In this document: piece by piece, positions 7,845 to 15,105 of the stretch
Layout of the letters: every line of letters starts with the position of its first letter
Position numbering within the stretch: the stretch's first letter is position 1
Source: JBBITI01 sp963735055
Lineage (GTDB): Bacteria > Chloroflexota > Dehalococcoidia > Dehalococcoidales > UBA2162
Assembly: GCA_963735055.1 (NCBI GenBank)
Contig: CAVTJN010000010.1
Span: 1 to 64,000 of the forward strand
Direction of reading: 5' to 3'
DNA: 64,000 nt
The notes under the pieces: model-generated
What the model was told of the DNA's origin: nothing
The model's input: the letters and a program-made list of their open reading frames with translations, nothing else
Database searches by the model: none
Made by a program: the position numbers and the translations under genes

Positions 7845-8672
7845 ATGACGCATCCCATCCTCGATCGGGTCAGCTACCACGCCGTCTATGATGCGTCCAT
7901 CATGGATGCCCTTGAATACGCCCGGGACAACGGTTTCGCCGGTATCCAACTCGCCGCTGAATCGCCGCACCTTGCCTTTGAAATGCTCTCGGGACCGGAG
8001 ATCAGCGAGATTGCTTCTTTCGTGGACGCGGAGCAGAGTTTCGTGTCCATCCATGCTCCTGACGAAGCGGCGTCACTGTTCCAGCACAGCCGTCACCTTC
8101 GCGACGGAATCCAGAACTACTACCGGGCCCTGTTTGACTTCGCCGCCGCGGCCCGCGCCCGTCTGGTGACCATCCACATCGGCGGGATGACAACCTACCG
8201 GACCGACACCCGCCGCGAGATGTCCGTTCCCGAGCCGGACCAGTCCATTTACCGCGGAGTCGTGGCCCGTAACCTGGACAGTCTCCTGGGGCTGGCCGCA
8301 GGGAGAGTCACGGTGTGCGTTGAGAGTTACGCTCTGGACGAATTCAGCCTGTTTCTGCTGAAACCGTACCTCGACGATCGTCGGCTTGCCTTGAGCTGGG
8401 ACCTGGCCAAGACCTGGAACAAGCCGGCTCTGGAGCGGTTCTTCTTCTCAAGCATCGACCGCGTCAAGCAAGTCCATCTTCATGACATCCGTACCGACGA
8501 CAGGGGTACCCAGCAGAGTCACTGTGTCATCGGTTCCGGCGAGATTGACTTCGCCGGCTACCTGAACCGGCTGTCCGAGGCCAATGTACTTGACTACTGC
8601 ATCGAGGTCAGGCCCAGAGAAAAGGCGAAAGAGAGCCTCGAAGGTCTGAAACGCATACTCGGGGTGGCATAG
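7845..8672 (+). CDS. Sugar phosphate isomerase/epimerase-like TIM-barrel protein
   Basis: A 275-residue protein of the xylose-isomerase-like/AP-endonuclease-2 superfamily. It keeps the pattern of metal-ligand positions: a HIGG strand around residue 107, VCVESYALDEF near 158, HLHDI near 206, and CIEVR near 250. Substrate is unknown. It lies 86 bases after moeA on the same strand and converges with moaC, so it is embedded in the Moco cluster. I infer possible co-expression only; no family member is known to me to act in Moco synthesis. Confidence 0.7.
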   Translation: MTHPILDRVSYHAVYDASIMDALEYARDNGFAGIQLAAESPHLAFEMLSGPEISEIASFVDAEQSFVSIHAPDEAASLFQHSRHLRDGIQNYYRALFDFAAAARARLVTIHIGGMTTYRTDTRREMSVPEPDQSIYRGVVARNLDSLLGLAAGRVTVCVESYALDEFSLFLLKPYLDDRRLALSWDLAKTWNKPALERFFFSSIDRVKQVHLHDIRTDDRGTQQSHCVIGSGEIDFAGYLNRLSEANVLDYCIEVRPREKAKESLEGLKRILGVA

Positions 8673-8685
8673 GGGTGCGCGCCCT

Positions 8686-9159
8686 CTACTTCCTCCGGTA
8701 AGTCCCGCTCTTGCCGCCGGTCTTGCTTTCCAGACGCACATCCGTAATGGTCATGCCCTTGTCCACGGCCTTTGCCATGTCATAGATGGTCAGGGCAGCC
8801 ACCGAGGCGGCAACCAGGGCCTCCATCTCGACGCCTGTCCGGCCGGTGCTCTTTGCCGTCGCCGTGATGCCCACCGATTCGGAACCCGTAAGGTCGAAGT
8901 CGATGCCGACCTCGTCAATGAGTATGGTGTGGCATAGAGGTATCAAGTCCGGGGTCTTCTTGGCGGCCATGATGCCGGCGATTCGCGCCGTGGCAATGAC
9001 ATCGCCTTTCTTCAGGCTGGCCGCTTTGATGGCCTGAAGCGTCTCCGGCTTCATTGTGACTCTCCCGCTGGCCACCGCGACCCGTACCGTGTCGGCCTTC
9101 TGGCCGATGTCGACCATACGGGCTTCGCCGGCCGCGGTAAGATGAGTCAGTCCGGTCAT
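8686..9159 (-). CDS. moaC: Cyclic pyranopterin monophosphate synthase MoaC
   Basis: A 157-residue protein catalysing the second half of the first Moco step (3',8-cH2GTP to cPMP). The active-site motifs LCHTI (residues 75-79), GVEMEAL (109-115), DMAKAVDK (127-134) and KTGGKSG (147-153) are all present. It lies 21 bases after moaA on the same strand, so moaA-moaC is an operon. The length is typical. Confidence 0.95.
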   Translation of the reverse strand: MTGLTHLTAAGEARMVDIGQKADTVRVAVASGRVTMKPETLQAIKAASLKKGDVIATARIAGIMAAKKTPDLIPLCHTILIDEVGIDFDLTGSESVGITATAKSTGRTGVEMEALVAASVAALTIYDMAKAVDKGMTITDVRLESKTGGKSGTYRRK

Positions 9160-9180
9160 GTCACGGTCCTCCCCCGGGGG

Positions 9181-10161
9181 TCACCCCCCAATCTGCCTCA
9201 TCGGGCGTTCGGGGGCCTGTTCTCCTTCGTTGAGATGATGGCGTTCCCGCTTGATCGTTACCGCCCTTTCGATGAGTGACCTCAGTTCCTCGTCGCTCAC
9301 GTTGCTGCGCAGTGCTTTCTTGATATCGATTTCGTCATCATCCAGCAGGCATGGCCGCAGCTGGCCGTCAGCGGTAATCCGCAGACGGTTGCAGGTACTG
9401 CAGAAATGCTCGGTAATCGGGCTGATGAAGCCGATGGTGCCTCGGGCGCCGGCGAACCGGAAATAGCGTGCCGGGCCGTTACCTATCGCCATGCCGCACG
9501 GTTCAAGGGGGCCGAGGACGCGGAGACGTTCCATAATCTCCTGCGAGGACACCATCCGCCTGCGCTCGGCATCGGTGCCTCCGAAGGGCATGTACTCAAT
9601 GTACCTGATATCCCAGCCGTCTTCGGTGGCCCGCCGTGCGAAATCCATCACCTCATCGTCGTTCTCCCCCCGCATGACGACCATGTTAACCTTGACCGGA
9701 GTCAAGCGGACCTGGCGGGCCAGGTCGATACCGGCCAGCACGTCAGCCAGTTTGTCGTTGCCGGTGATTTCCTTGAACCGGTCTGCCCTGAGCGTGTCCA
9801 GACTGACGTTCACGCGCGTCAGGCCGGCTTTCTTGAGCTCAGTGGCGTACGCTTTCAGGAGGGTGCCGTTGGTGGTGAGGGCAATGTCATCGATGCCGGG
9901 CGTACCCGAGATCATTTCCACCAGACGCGTCAGGTCCGGTCTCAACAGCGGTTCGCCTCCCGTGAGGCGGACCTTGTTGATGCCCATGGCGGCCGCGATG
10001 GTGATCAGACGCTTTATCTCTTCGTACCTGAGGATCTCATCCCTGGGCAGTCGGGGGACCGAACCTTCCGAGCAATAGACACAGTTGAGGTTGCAGAAGT
10101 CCGTGATCGAGATCCGCAAGTAGTTGATCTGGCGTTGGAAGGAGTCATACAGTCCAGTCAT
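9181..10161 (-). CDS. moaA: GTP 3',8-cyclase MoaA (radical SAM)
   Basis: A 326-residue enzyme. The N-terminal radical SAM cluster motif C23-x3-C27-x2-C30 (CNLNCVYC) is clear. The C-terminal cluster that binds GTP is C254-x2-C257-x13-C271, and the protein ends in the conserved GG tail required for activity. LTGGEPLLRPD is the SAM-binding GGEP motif. It converts GTP to 3',8-cyclo-GTP for MoaC, which follows it. The start at 10161 gives the normal length. Confidence 0.95.
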   Translation of the reverse strand: MTGLYDSFQRQINYLRISITDFCNLNCVYCSEGSVPRLPRDEILRYEEIKRLITIAAAMGINKVRLTGGEPLLRPDLTRLVEMISGTPGIDDIALTTNGTLLKAYATELKKAGLTRVNVSLDTLRADRFKEITGNDKLADVLAGIDLARQVRLTPVKVNMVVMRGENDDEVMDFARRATEDGWDIRYIEYMPFGGTDAERRRMVSSQEIMERLRVLGPLEPCGMAIGNGPARYFRFAGARGTIGFISPITEHFCSTCNRLRITADGQLRPCLLDDDEIDIKKALRSNVSDEELRSLIERAVTIKRERHHLNEGEQAPERPMRQIGG

Positions 10162-10246
10162 ACGTCTACTCTAACACAAACCCGATTTCTCGGGCGCGGT
10201 AACTTCATATATGCTTCATACCAGACGCGATTCTTCGCCGTGTCTC

Positions 10247-11305
10247 CTACGGTCTCGGTATCAGACGGACCGAAGACGCCTTGAAAGATGCGACCACCTC
10301 GTGCCCGACCCTCAGTCCCATTTCATCCCACGAACGCCGGGTAATGATCGATGATATGGGAAAACCACAGTCCACTGTCACTTTGAACTGAGGACCGAGT
10401 GGAAATACCTTGATTATCGAACCCGTCAGTTGATTCCGGACGCTGCTTGAAATGGACCCGGGCATGCCCAGCGATAGTGTCACATCATCATGATGCACGA
10501 AGACGGTAACCTTGGTACCGGAGATCAGGTCCGAGACCGCCCAGACCTGCCGGCTGTCGATGCTGATCGAGACCAGGCCACCACTCTGCGAGCTGACCAC
10601 TCCGTGAAGGATGTTGCCCGCCTCGATGAAGCTGGCAACCTCTTCATCGAGGGGACAATCGAACACATCTTCTGCAGTTCCAATCTGACGCACCGACCCG
10701 TTCATCAGCACGGCCAACCGATCGGCTAGTGCCACAGCCTCATTATGATCATGGGTCACCATCACCGTGGTCATTTTGGTCTCTCTCAACACACTCTCAA
10801 AGTCTTCAAGCAACGCCTGCCTTGTTGGCGTGTCAAGGGCGTTGAATGGCTCATCTAGAAACAGCGTTCGGGGTTCGAGGGCAAATGCCCGCGCCAGACT
10901 GACCCGTTTAGCCTCGCCGCCCGACAGTGTCCTGGCCTGTCTGCTTGCCAGATGGGCCACGCCGAATCGCTCCAACCATTTTTCGGCTCGTCGGCGCATT
11001 TCCTTGCCTCTGATGCCATGCAGGCGCAATCCGAGATTCACGTTGTCTCGGACACTTCGGTTCAGCAGGAAGGGGTCCTGAAAGACGACTGCGATCTGGC
11101 GCCTCAGATTCAGAGGCGCTGGCATCGGGGCGGGCGACCCGGCGTAGGACACGACGCCGGTCGATGGTTTGAGGAGGAGGGCGAGGCAAAGGAGGAGAGT
11201 CGTTTTGCCTGAGCCGTTCGGACCTATTATCACAAGGACTTCGCTCGAGTTGACCCGAAATGAAGGAATGTCGAGCACCTTCTGACCGCCGAGGACAGCG
11301 GTCAA
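10247..11305 (-). CDS. tupC: Tungstate ABC transporter ATP-binding protein TupC
   Basis: Walker A GPNGSGKTT (residues 28-36), Q-loop FQDPF (75-79), signature LSGGE (127-131) and Walker B TLFLDEP (147-153) are intact. Residues from about 225 on look like TOBE/Mop-type anion-binding domains. The start is uncertain. TTG 11305 has GGAAG upstream but leaves the first strand short, while the frame continues as LEVTG upstream to a CTG at 11320. It directly follows tupB. The tungstate assignment comes from the TupA-type binding protein; molybdate is possible. Confidence 0.85.
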   Translation of the reverse strand: MTAVLGGQKVLDIPSFRVNSSEVLVIIGPNGSGKTTLLLCLALLLKPSTGVVSYAGSPAPMPAPLNLRRQIAVVFQDPFLLNRSVRDNVNLGLRLHGIRGKEMRRRAEKWLERFGVAHLASRQARTLSGGEAKRVSLARAFALEPRTLFLDEPFNALDTPTRQALLEDFESVLRETKMTTVMVTHDHNEAVALADRLAVLMNGSVRQIGTAEDVFDCPLDEEVASFIEAGNILHGVVSSQSGGLVSISIDSRQVWAVSDLISGTKVTVFVHHDDVTLSLGMPGSISSSVRNQLTGSIIKVFPLGPQFKVTVDCGFPISSIITRRSWDEMGLRVGHEVVASFKASSVRLIPRP

Positions 11306-11348
11306 CCCCGTTACTTCCAGAGCACTTCGTGCCGTCGAAATGTTCGCT

Positions 11349-12047
11349 TTACCTCGCTTTGCTCCGTTGCTGGACGATGGTAAGGAGCAGGTTCACGGCG
11401 TACACGAGCGCCATCAGAATAATGCCGAGCGCAATTGCCACGCCGAAATTCCCCTTGCTATTCTCCATGACGATTGCGGTTGTGAGCACGCGGGTCTGGC
11501 CGGTTATGTTGCCACCGACCATCATCGATGCGCCAACCTCGGAAATGATCGAGCCGAAGCCGGCCATAACCGCCGCCAGCAGGAGGAGTTGACTGTCCCT
11601 GGCCAGCAGCCACATGAGCTGCAATCGAGATGCTCCTAGGGAGATGATCTGAAGACGTAGCCTGGGGTCGATTTGCTGGATCGAAGCCATGGTGAATCCG
11701 GTGATGATTGGGAGTGAGATAATGCACTGGGCGATGATCATGGCGGTAGGGCTGTACATCAGTCGCAGCATGCCCAACGGCCCGTTGCGCCACAAAAAGA
11801 CACTCACAATCAAGCCCACGACAACCGGAGGAGCTCCCATACCGGTGTTGATCAGGCTGACAAGGAAACGCCGTCCGGTGAAGCGGGTCAAACCGATGAG
11901 TGTGCCGAGAGTGATGCCTATGAACAGGCTGATCGACGTGGCGGTGAGTGACACCACCATCGACAGCAGCGTTATGCGGATGACCTCCCTGTCTCCGTGT
12001 ATGAGTAACGTGAAAGCTTGTGCTATGCCTTCGAAGATAAGGTCCAA
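11349..12047 (-). CDS. tupB: Tungstate ABC transporter permease TupB
   Basis: A hydrophobic permease with about five or six membrane segments. The EAA-like loop resembles SLGASRLQLMWLLARDS, and there is a GSIISEVGASMMVGGNI segment typical of TupB/WtpB. I prefer TTG at 12047 because GGGAG precedes it by five bases and the protein then begins LDLIFEGIAQAF at the usual length (about 232 residues). The frame is open to 12131, but that extension is arginine-rich and unlike the family. It lies between tupA and tupC on the same strand. Confidence 0.85.
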   Translation of the reverse strand: MDLIFEGIAQAFTLLIHGDREVIRITLLSMVVSLTATSISLFIGITLGTLIGLTRFTGRRFLVSLINTGMGAPPVVVGLIVSVFLWRNGPLGMLRLMYSPTAMIIAQCIISLPIITGFTMASIQQIDPRLRLQIISLGASRLQLMWLLARDSQLLLLAAVMAGFGSIISEVGASMMVGGNITGQTRVLTTAIVMENSKGNFGVAIALGIILMALVYAVNLLLTIVQQRSKAR

Positions 12048-12244
12048 TTGGGCTCCCGGTGTGCGCTCAAATCCAGTGACGGACCTCGATCGCCTCCGCG
12101 CTGGTCCCACGGCGGGCAAATGGCGAAGCAACCTGAATCCACTGATCTAAGATTGCCTCGCCATCCATTCGCCGGGACCGTCACGCGAAGACGGGTCCAA
12201 CTGGTTCTTCAAAAACCCTTGCTCAGACTTAGGCGCCCGTCTGT

Positions 12245-13131
12245 CTAGACGCTCCCCAATTCCTTTTCGGTTTTTCCGGCATCTGGGAAGAACAGGGGCT
12301 GGCCGTACTTGTCGACTCCGAAAGTCTTTATGACATTTTGGATTTCTGGGGATACTATGAAATCCGAGAACGCCTTGGCGCCGTCGGCGTTTATCTTGTT
12401 GGACTTCTGCGGATTCACCTGGATGACATGGTAGATGTTCAATAGGACGGCGTCTTTCTCAACGACGATGTCCACGCTCAGATTCTGCTTGGTTGCGAGA
12501 AAAGTGGCCCGGTCGGTGATCGTGTAGGCTCCCTTCTCTGAGGCAATTGTCAGGGTTGCCCCCATCCCCTGTCCGGTGCTCTGGTACCACTTCTGTCCGG
12601 TGGCGTTGATACTGACCGCCTTCCACAACTGCAGCTCCAATTGATTGGTGCCCGAGTTGTCGCCCCGGCTGATGAAGACCCCTTTGCCCTCGGCGAGCTT
12701 CTTCATGGCATCGAGTGCCGAAGTCATGCCTTTGATGCCCGATGGATCTGATGCGGGCCCGACAATGATGAAGTCGTTGTGCATGACCAGTTTACGGCTC
12801 ACGCCGTGACCGGCATCCATGAACTTGACCTCAGAAGCGGGGGCGTGCACCAGGAGCACGTCGGCTTCTCCCCGTTCTCCCATGGTCATGGCTGCGCCCG
12901 AGCCAACAGCGACCGTCTTTACCTTGTATCCGGTCTTTTTCTCAAAAGCAGGAACCAGCACGTCGAGCAGACCCGAGTCCTGCGTACTGGTGGTGGTGGC
13001 CAGGATCATGTCCGGGTTGGCGGGTTTAGGGGGGTGGTAGTGGTGGTGGCGGCCGGCGAAGCACATCCGGCGAATGCCGCTGCCACCAATAGCGCGACAA
13101 TGGGCAACCGCTTCATTCTTCTGAAAAACAT
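12245..13131 (-). CDS. tupA: Tungstate-binding lipoprotein TupA, frameshifted near the signal peptide
   Basis: The mature domain is clearly TupA: ATTTSTQDSGLLDVLVPAF, GSGAAM, DVLLVHAP, SRGDNSGTN and TDRATFLA are the family's oxyanion-binding blocks. The N-terminus in that frame is not a signal peptide. In another frame, ATG 13131 (with AAGGAG seven bases upstream) encodes a perfect lipoprotein leader, MKRLPIVALLVAAAFAGCAS. The two frames meet at a run of six G at 13029-13034 (C on the coding strand); a seventh base would join them. Either the gene is truly frameshifted or the assembly lost a base. Confidence 0.9.
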
Positions 13132-13274
13132 GTAGCATCTCCTTCTTTATTTGGGTTACGGACTGTCAACGGGCAATACGCTGGGCATCGCCTGGAACGG
13201 TGGTCCCCGAAGGCTTTCGAGGGTGACCAGAAGGAGTCGAACGGCCAGCCTGACTTAGAAGAACGGACTGAATT

Positions 13275-13405
13275 GACACGACTCTCTCCTTTCCTAACGG
13301 GAGGCGTGAGCGTTTCCCCTCACACCCTATCGGCGGCTGACCCCTGGGCGGTACCTTTAGGTTCGGCCACTCGGAGACCGTTACTGTAATAACGCTCTTG
13401 AGGCG
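13275..13405 (-). promoter_or_regulatory. Candidate structured leader (Moco/tungsten-cofactor riboswitch-like) upstream of tupA
   Basis: A transcript from the promoter at 13414-13443 would carry about 275 untranslated bases before tupA. This part contains compact hairpins, for example GTGAG/CTCAC (13319-13323 with 13306-13310), then GCCTCCC and GGAAAGGAG. The context (tungstate importer, Moco genes nearby) is where Moco or Tuco riboswitches are found. I could not verify the consensus from memory. The hairpin at 13299-13318 pairs better on the plus strand, because two G-U pairs become mismatches on the minus strand, so the strand is uncertain. Confidence 0.35.
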
Positions 13406-13413
13406 TCGAGAGG

Positions 13414-13443
13414 AATATACCACGTTTAAGAACAAAAGGTCAA
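13414..13443 (-). promoter_or_regulatory. Sigma-70-like promoter for tupABC
   Basis: On the minus strand, TTGACC, an 18-base spacer and TATATT (-10 at 13414-13419). The predicted start near 13407 leaves a long leader before tupA. Confidence 0.5.
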
Positions 13444-13569
13444 ATACCGCGGCGGAGCAGGCGACGCGGGGCCGGCCCGTTGTGGAGGTATCGCAGGTAT
13501 TTGAGTACGTTCGCCCAAGGGCGTACACTTATTCCAGGGAACGAATCGCCTGGCGATCGTGTACGACGT

Positions 13570-13587
13570 GTTCCCGCATATCGGAAC
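13570..13587. promoter_or_regulatory. Inverted repeat, possible operator
   Basis: GTTCC-N8-GGAAC lies 30 bases before the CQ[IL]GCF gene. The same 100 bases also contain GTACG...CGTAC and GTACAC...GTGTAC inverted pairs. This is compatible with a regulator site between divergent genes, but no family consensus was recognised. Confidence 0.25.
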
Positions 13588-13616
13588 GTATTTAGCTGCA
13601 AGATAGGGGGTGGACG

Positions 13617-14082
13617 ATGCGTGTCTTCGGCGAAGCAGACAAGAAGAAGAAGCAGGCCAGGATAAAGATACCGGCAAATCCGGCCGGACTCTCTGATGAG
13701 GTCCTTGCGCAATTGGCGGATGCGGTCAAGGCGACTCTACGCGAGGGCCATCTGCCTTGCGGCTCCGCCTTCAAGATCGCCCGCGATGCCGGTGTCCCGC
13801 GGCTTGCCGTCGGGGACGTGACCGATCGACTTGGCATACGCGTCTCGAATTGCCAGATCGGCTGCTTCAAGGTTGATAAGATCATTAACGACAGCCCCGG
13901 GACCGAGGGAGTTGATGAAGGCGTCCTGGCCCGCCTGGAGGCGCTGAAGGCGGCCGACGCGGTCAACCTGCGTCAACGTATTTGCCTTGGCCGGTGAACT
14001 GAGCATGACTCCCATGGCGGTCGCTCATGTCGCCAACGCCCGGAACCTGAAGGTCCACCATTGTCAGTTGGGGTGTTTCTGA
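13617..14082 (+). CDS. Twin-repeat CQ[IL]GCF protein of unknown function, frameshifted
   Basis: The first 126 codons (to 13997) hold one unit: SAFKIARDAGVPRLAVGDV..., ending CQIGCF near residue 84. After an apparent extra base between about 13955 and 13975 the +1 frame continues with a second unit, ELSMTPMAVAHVANARNLKV, then CQLGCF and a stop at 14080-14082. Each unit looks like a helix-turn-helix-sized fold followed by a two-cysteine motif. GGGGGTG precedes the ATG. It is divergent from tupABC. A metal- or redox-responsive DNA-binding role is conceivable but unsupported; I do not recognise a characterised family. Confidence 0.6.
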
Positions 14083-14085
14083 AGC

Positions 14086-15105
14086 CTATCCCAGGCTAAC
14101 CCGAACAATGCGTTCGACCAGGCTGCGAGGGTTGTCGTAGTACTGGCTGCTGGGCGACACCTCCACGCGCGCCTGAAGGCTGAGTAACGCCGCCCTCTCA
14201 ATATCCTCCCGGGCGACCCCGCTCCTGCCGTGGAGTTGCGCCATCGCCTGGGCTTGCTCAAAAGTAGCGATGCTGGCTCGAACGCTGGCCGGGCGGGAGA
14301 TGTCGTCCCCCGTCCTGGTGGACTGGGAGATGTCGACCACCTTGCGGATGAGGCCTTGGTCAAACTCGATGCCCTGCTGTCTTCGGGCGTAGCGTTCCAG
14401 GATTGCGACCTCCTGTTCAGCCGTCGGATAGCCGATCCGCACCCGCTCGAACCGGTCGGCCAGGGTTTCGGAAACGCGGTCAACGCCCGCTGATTCCTGT
14501 GGATTCTGAGTGGCAATCACCACGGTGTCCACGCGAATGTCCATGTCAAAGCCGGCCAGGGTCGTCGTTCTCTCTTCGAGGACCTGGATGAGGGTGTTCT
14601 GAGTTCTCTCCGGGATCCGGTTCAACTCGTCGATGAACAATATCTTGCGGTGCGCACGCTGAATCCGCCCCGGCGTAAATGCCCGCGGATCATGAATGCC
14701 GTGCCGCATGGCGACCACTGGGTCGATGTCACCGATCAGGTCCTCCGGCATGAGTTCCGGCGATCCCTGTACTCGCACGAAGCGGGAATCGCCGGGGACG
14801 ACGATGGTGCTGGCCCCGGCGTTCTTGCCCCGGCAATCCGGACAGATGTCGGACGGCGACTCGGCGTCGCAGTTGAAGCGGCAGCCGGCGCGCACATGCA
14901 TCGGCTCAAGTTTGCTGGCCAGTATTCGGGCGAGTGTCGTCTTTCCCGTTCCCGGCGGACCTTCCAGCAGCAGGTGACGACCCGATATCAGGACCGCCAG
15001 GACTGACTCCTTCACGTCTTCCGGGGCATAGAAACCATCAAGCGGGTCGATCTTCTGGCGGACCAGGTTCAGGATCGACCGGCGTAACTCCTCTCGTAAC
15101 TCCAA
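14086..15105 (-). CDS. MoxR-type AAA+ ATPase (ChlI/BchI-like)
   Basis: A 339-residue ATPase. Walker A is GPPGTGKTT near residues 49-57, Walker B is ILFIDELNRIPE, and sensor 1 is VIATQNPQE. The C-terminal lid ends with SLVERIVRVSLG. MoxR ATPases act with VWA proteins to remodel or metallate target proteins. The start is TTG 15105, supported by AGGAGG seven bases upstream. It overlaps the 3' end of the preceding VWA gene by 68 bases, implying coupling. An insertion with C-x-F-x-C...C-x2-C (residues near 75-90) may bind zinc. Confidence 0.85.
   Translation of the reverse strand: MELREELRRSILNLVRQKIDPLDGFYAPEDVKESVLAVLISGRHLLLEGPPGTGKTTLARILASKLEPMHVRAGCRFNCDAESPSDICPDCRGKNAGASTIVVPGDSRFVRVQGSPELMPEDLIGDIDPVVAMRHGIHDPRAFTPGRIQRAHRKILFIDELNRIPERTQNTLIQVLEERTTTLAGFDMDIRVDTVVIATQNPQESAGVDRVSETLADRFERVRIGYPTAEQEVAILERYARRQQGIEFDQGLIRKVVDISQSTRTGDDISRPASVRASIATFEQAQAMAQLHGRSGVAREDIERAALLSLQARVEVSPSSQYYDNPRSLVERIVRVSLG

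Noticed and set aside
13299..13318. Cobalamin, TPP or SAM riboswitch in the tupA leader
   Set aside because: None of their conserved core boxes is present; only a Moco/Tuco-type candidate remains, unverified.
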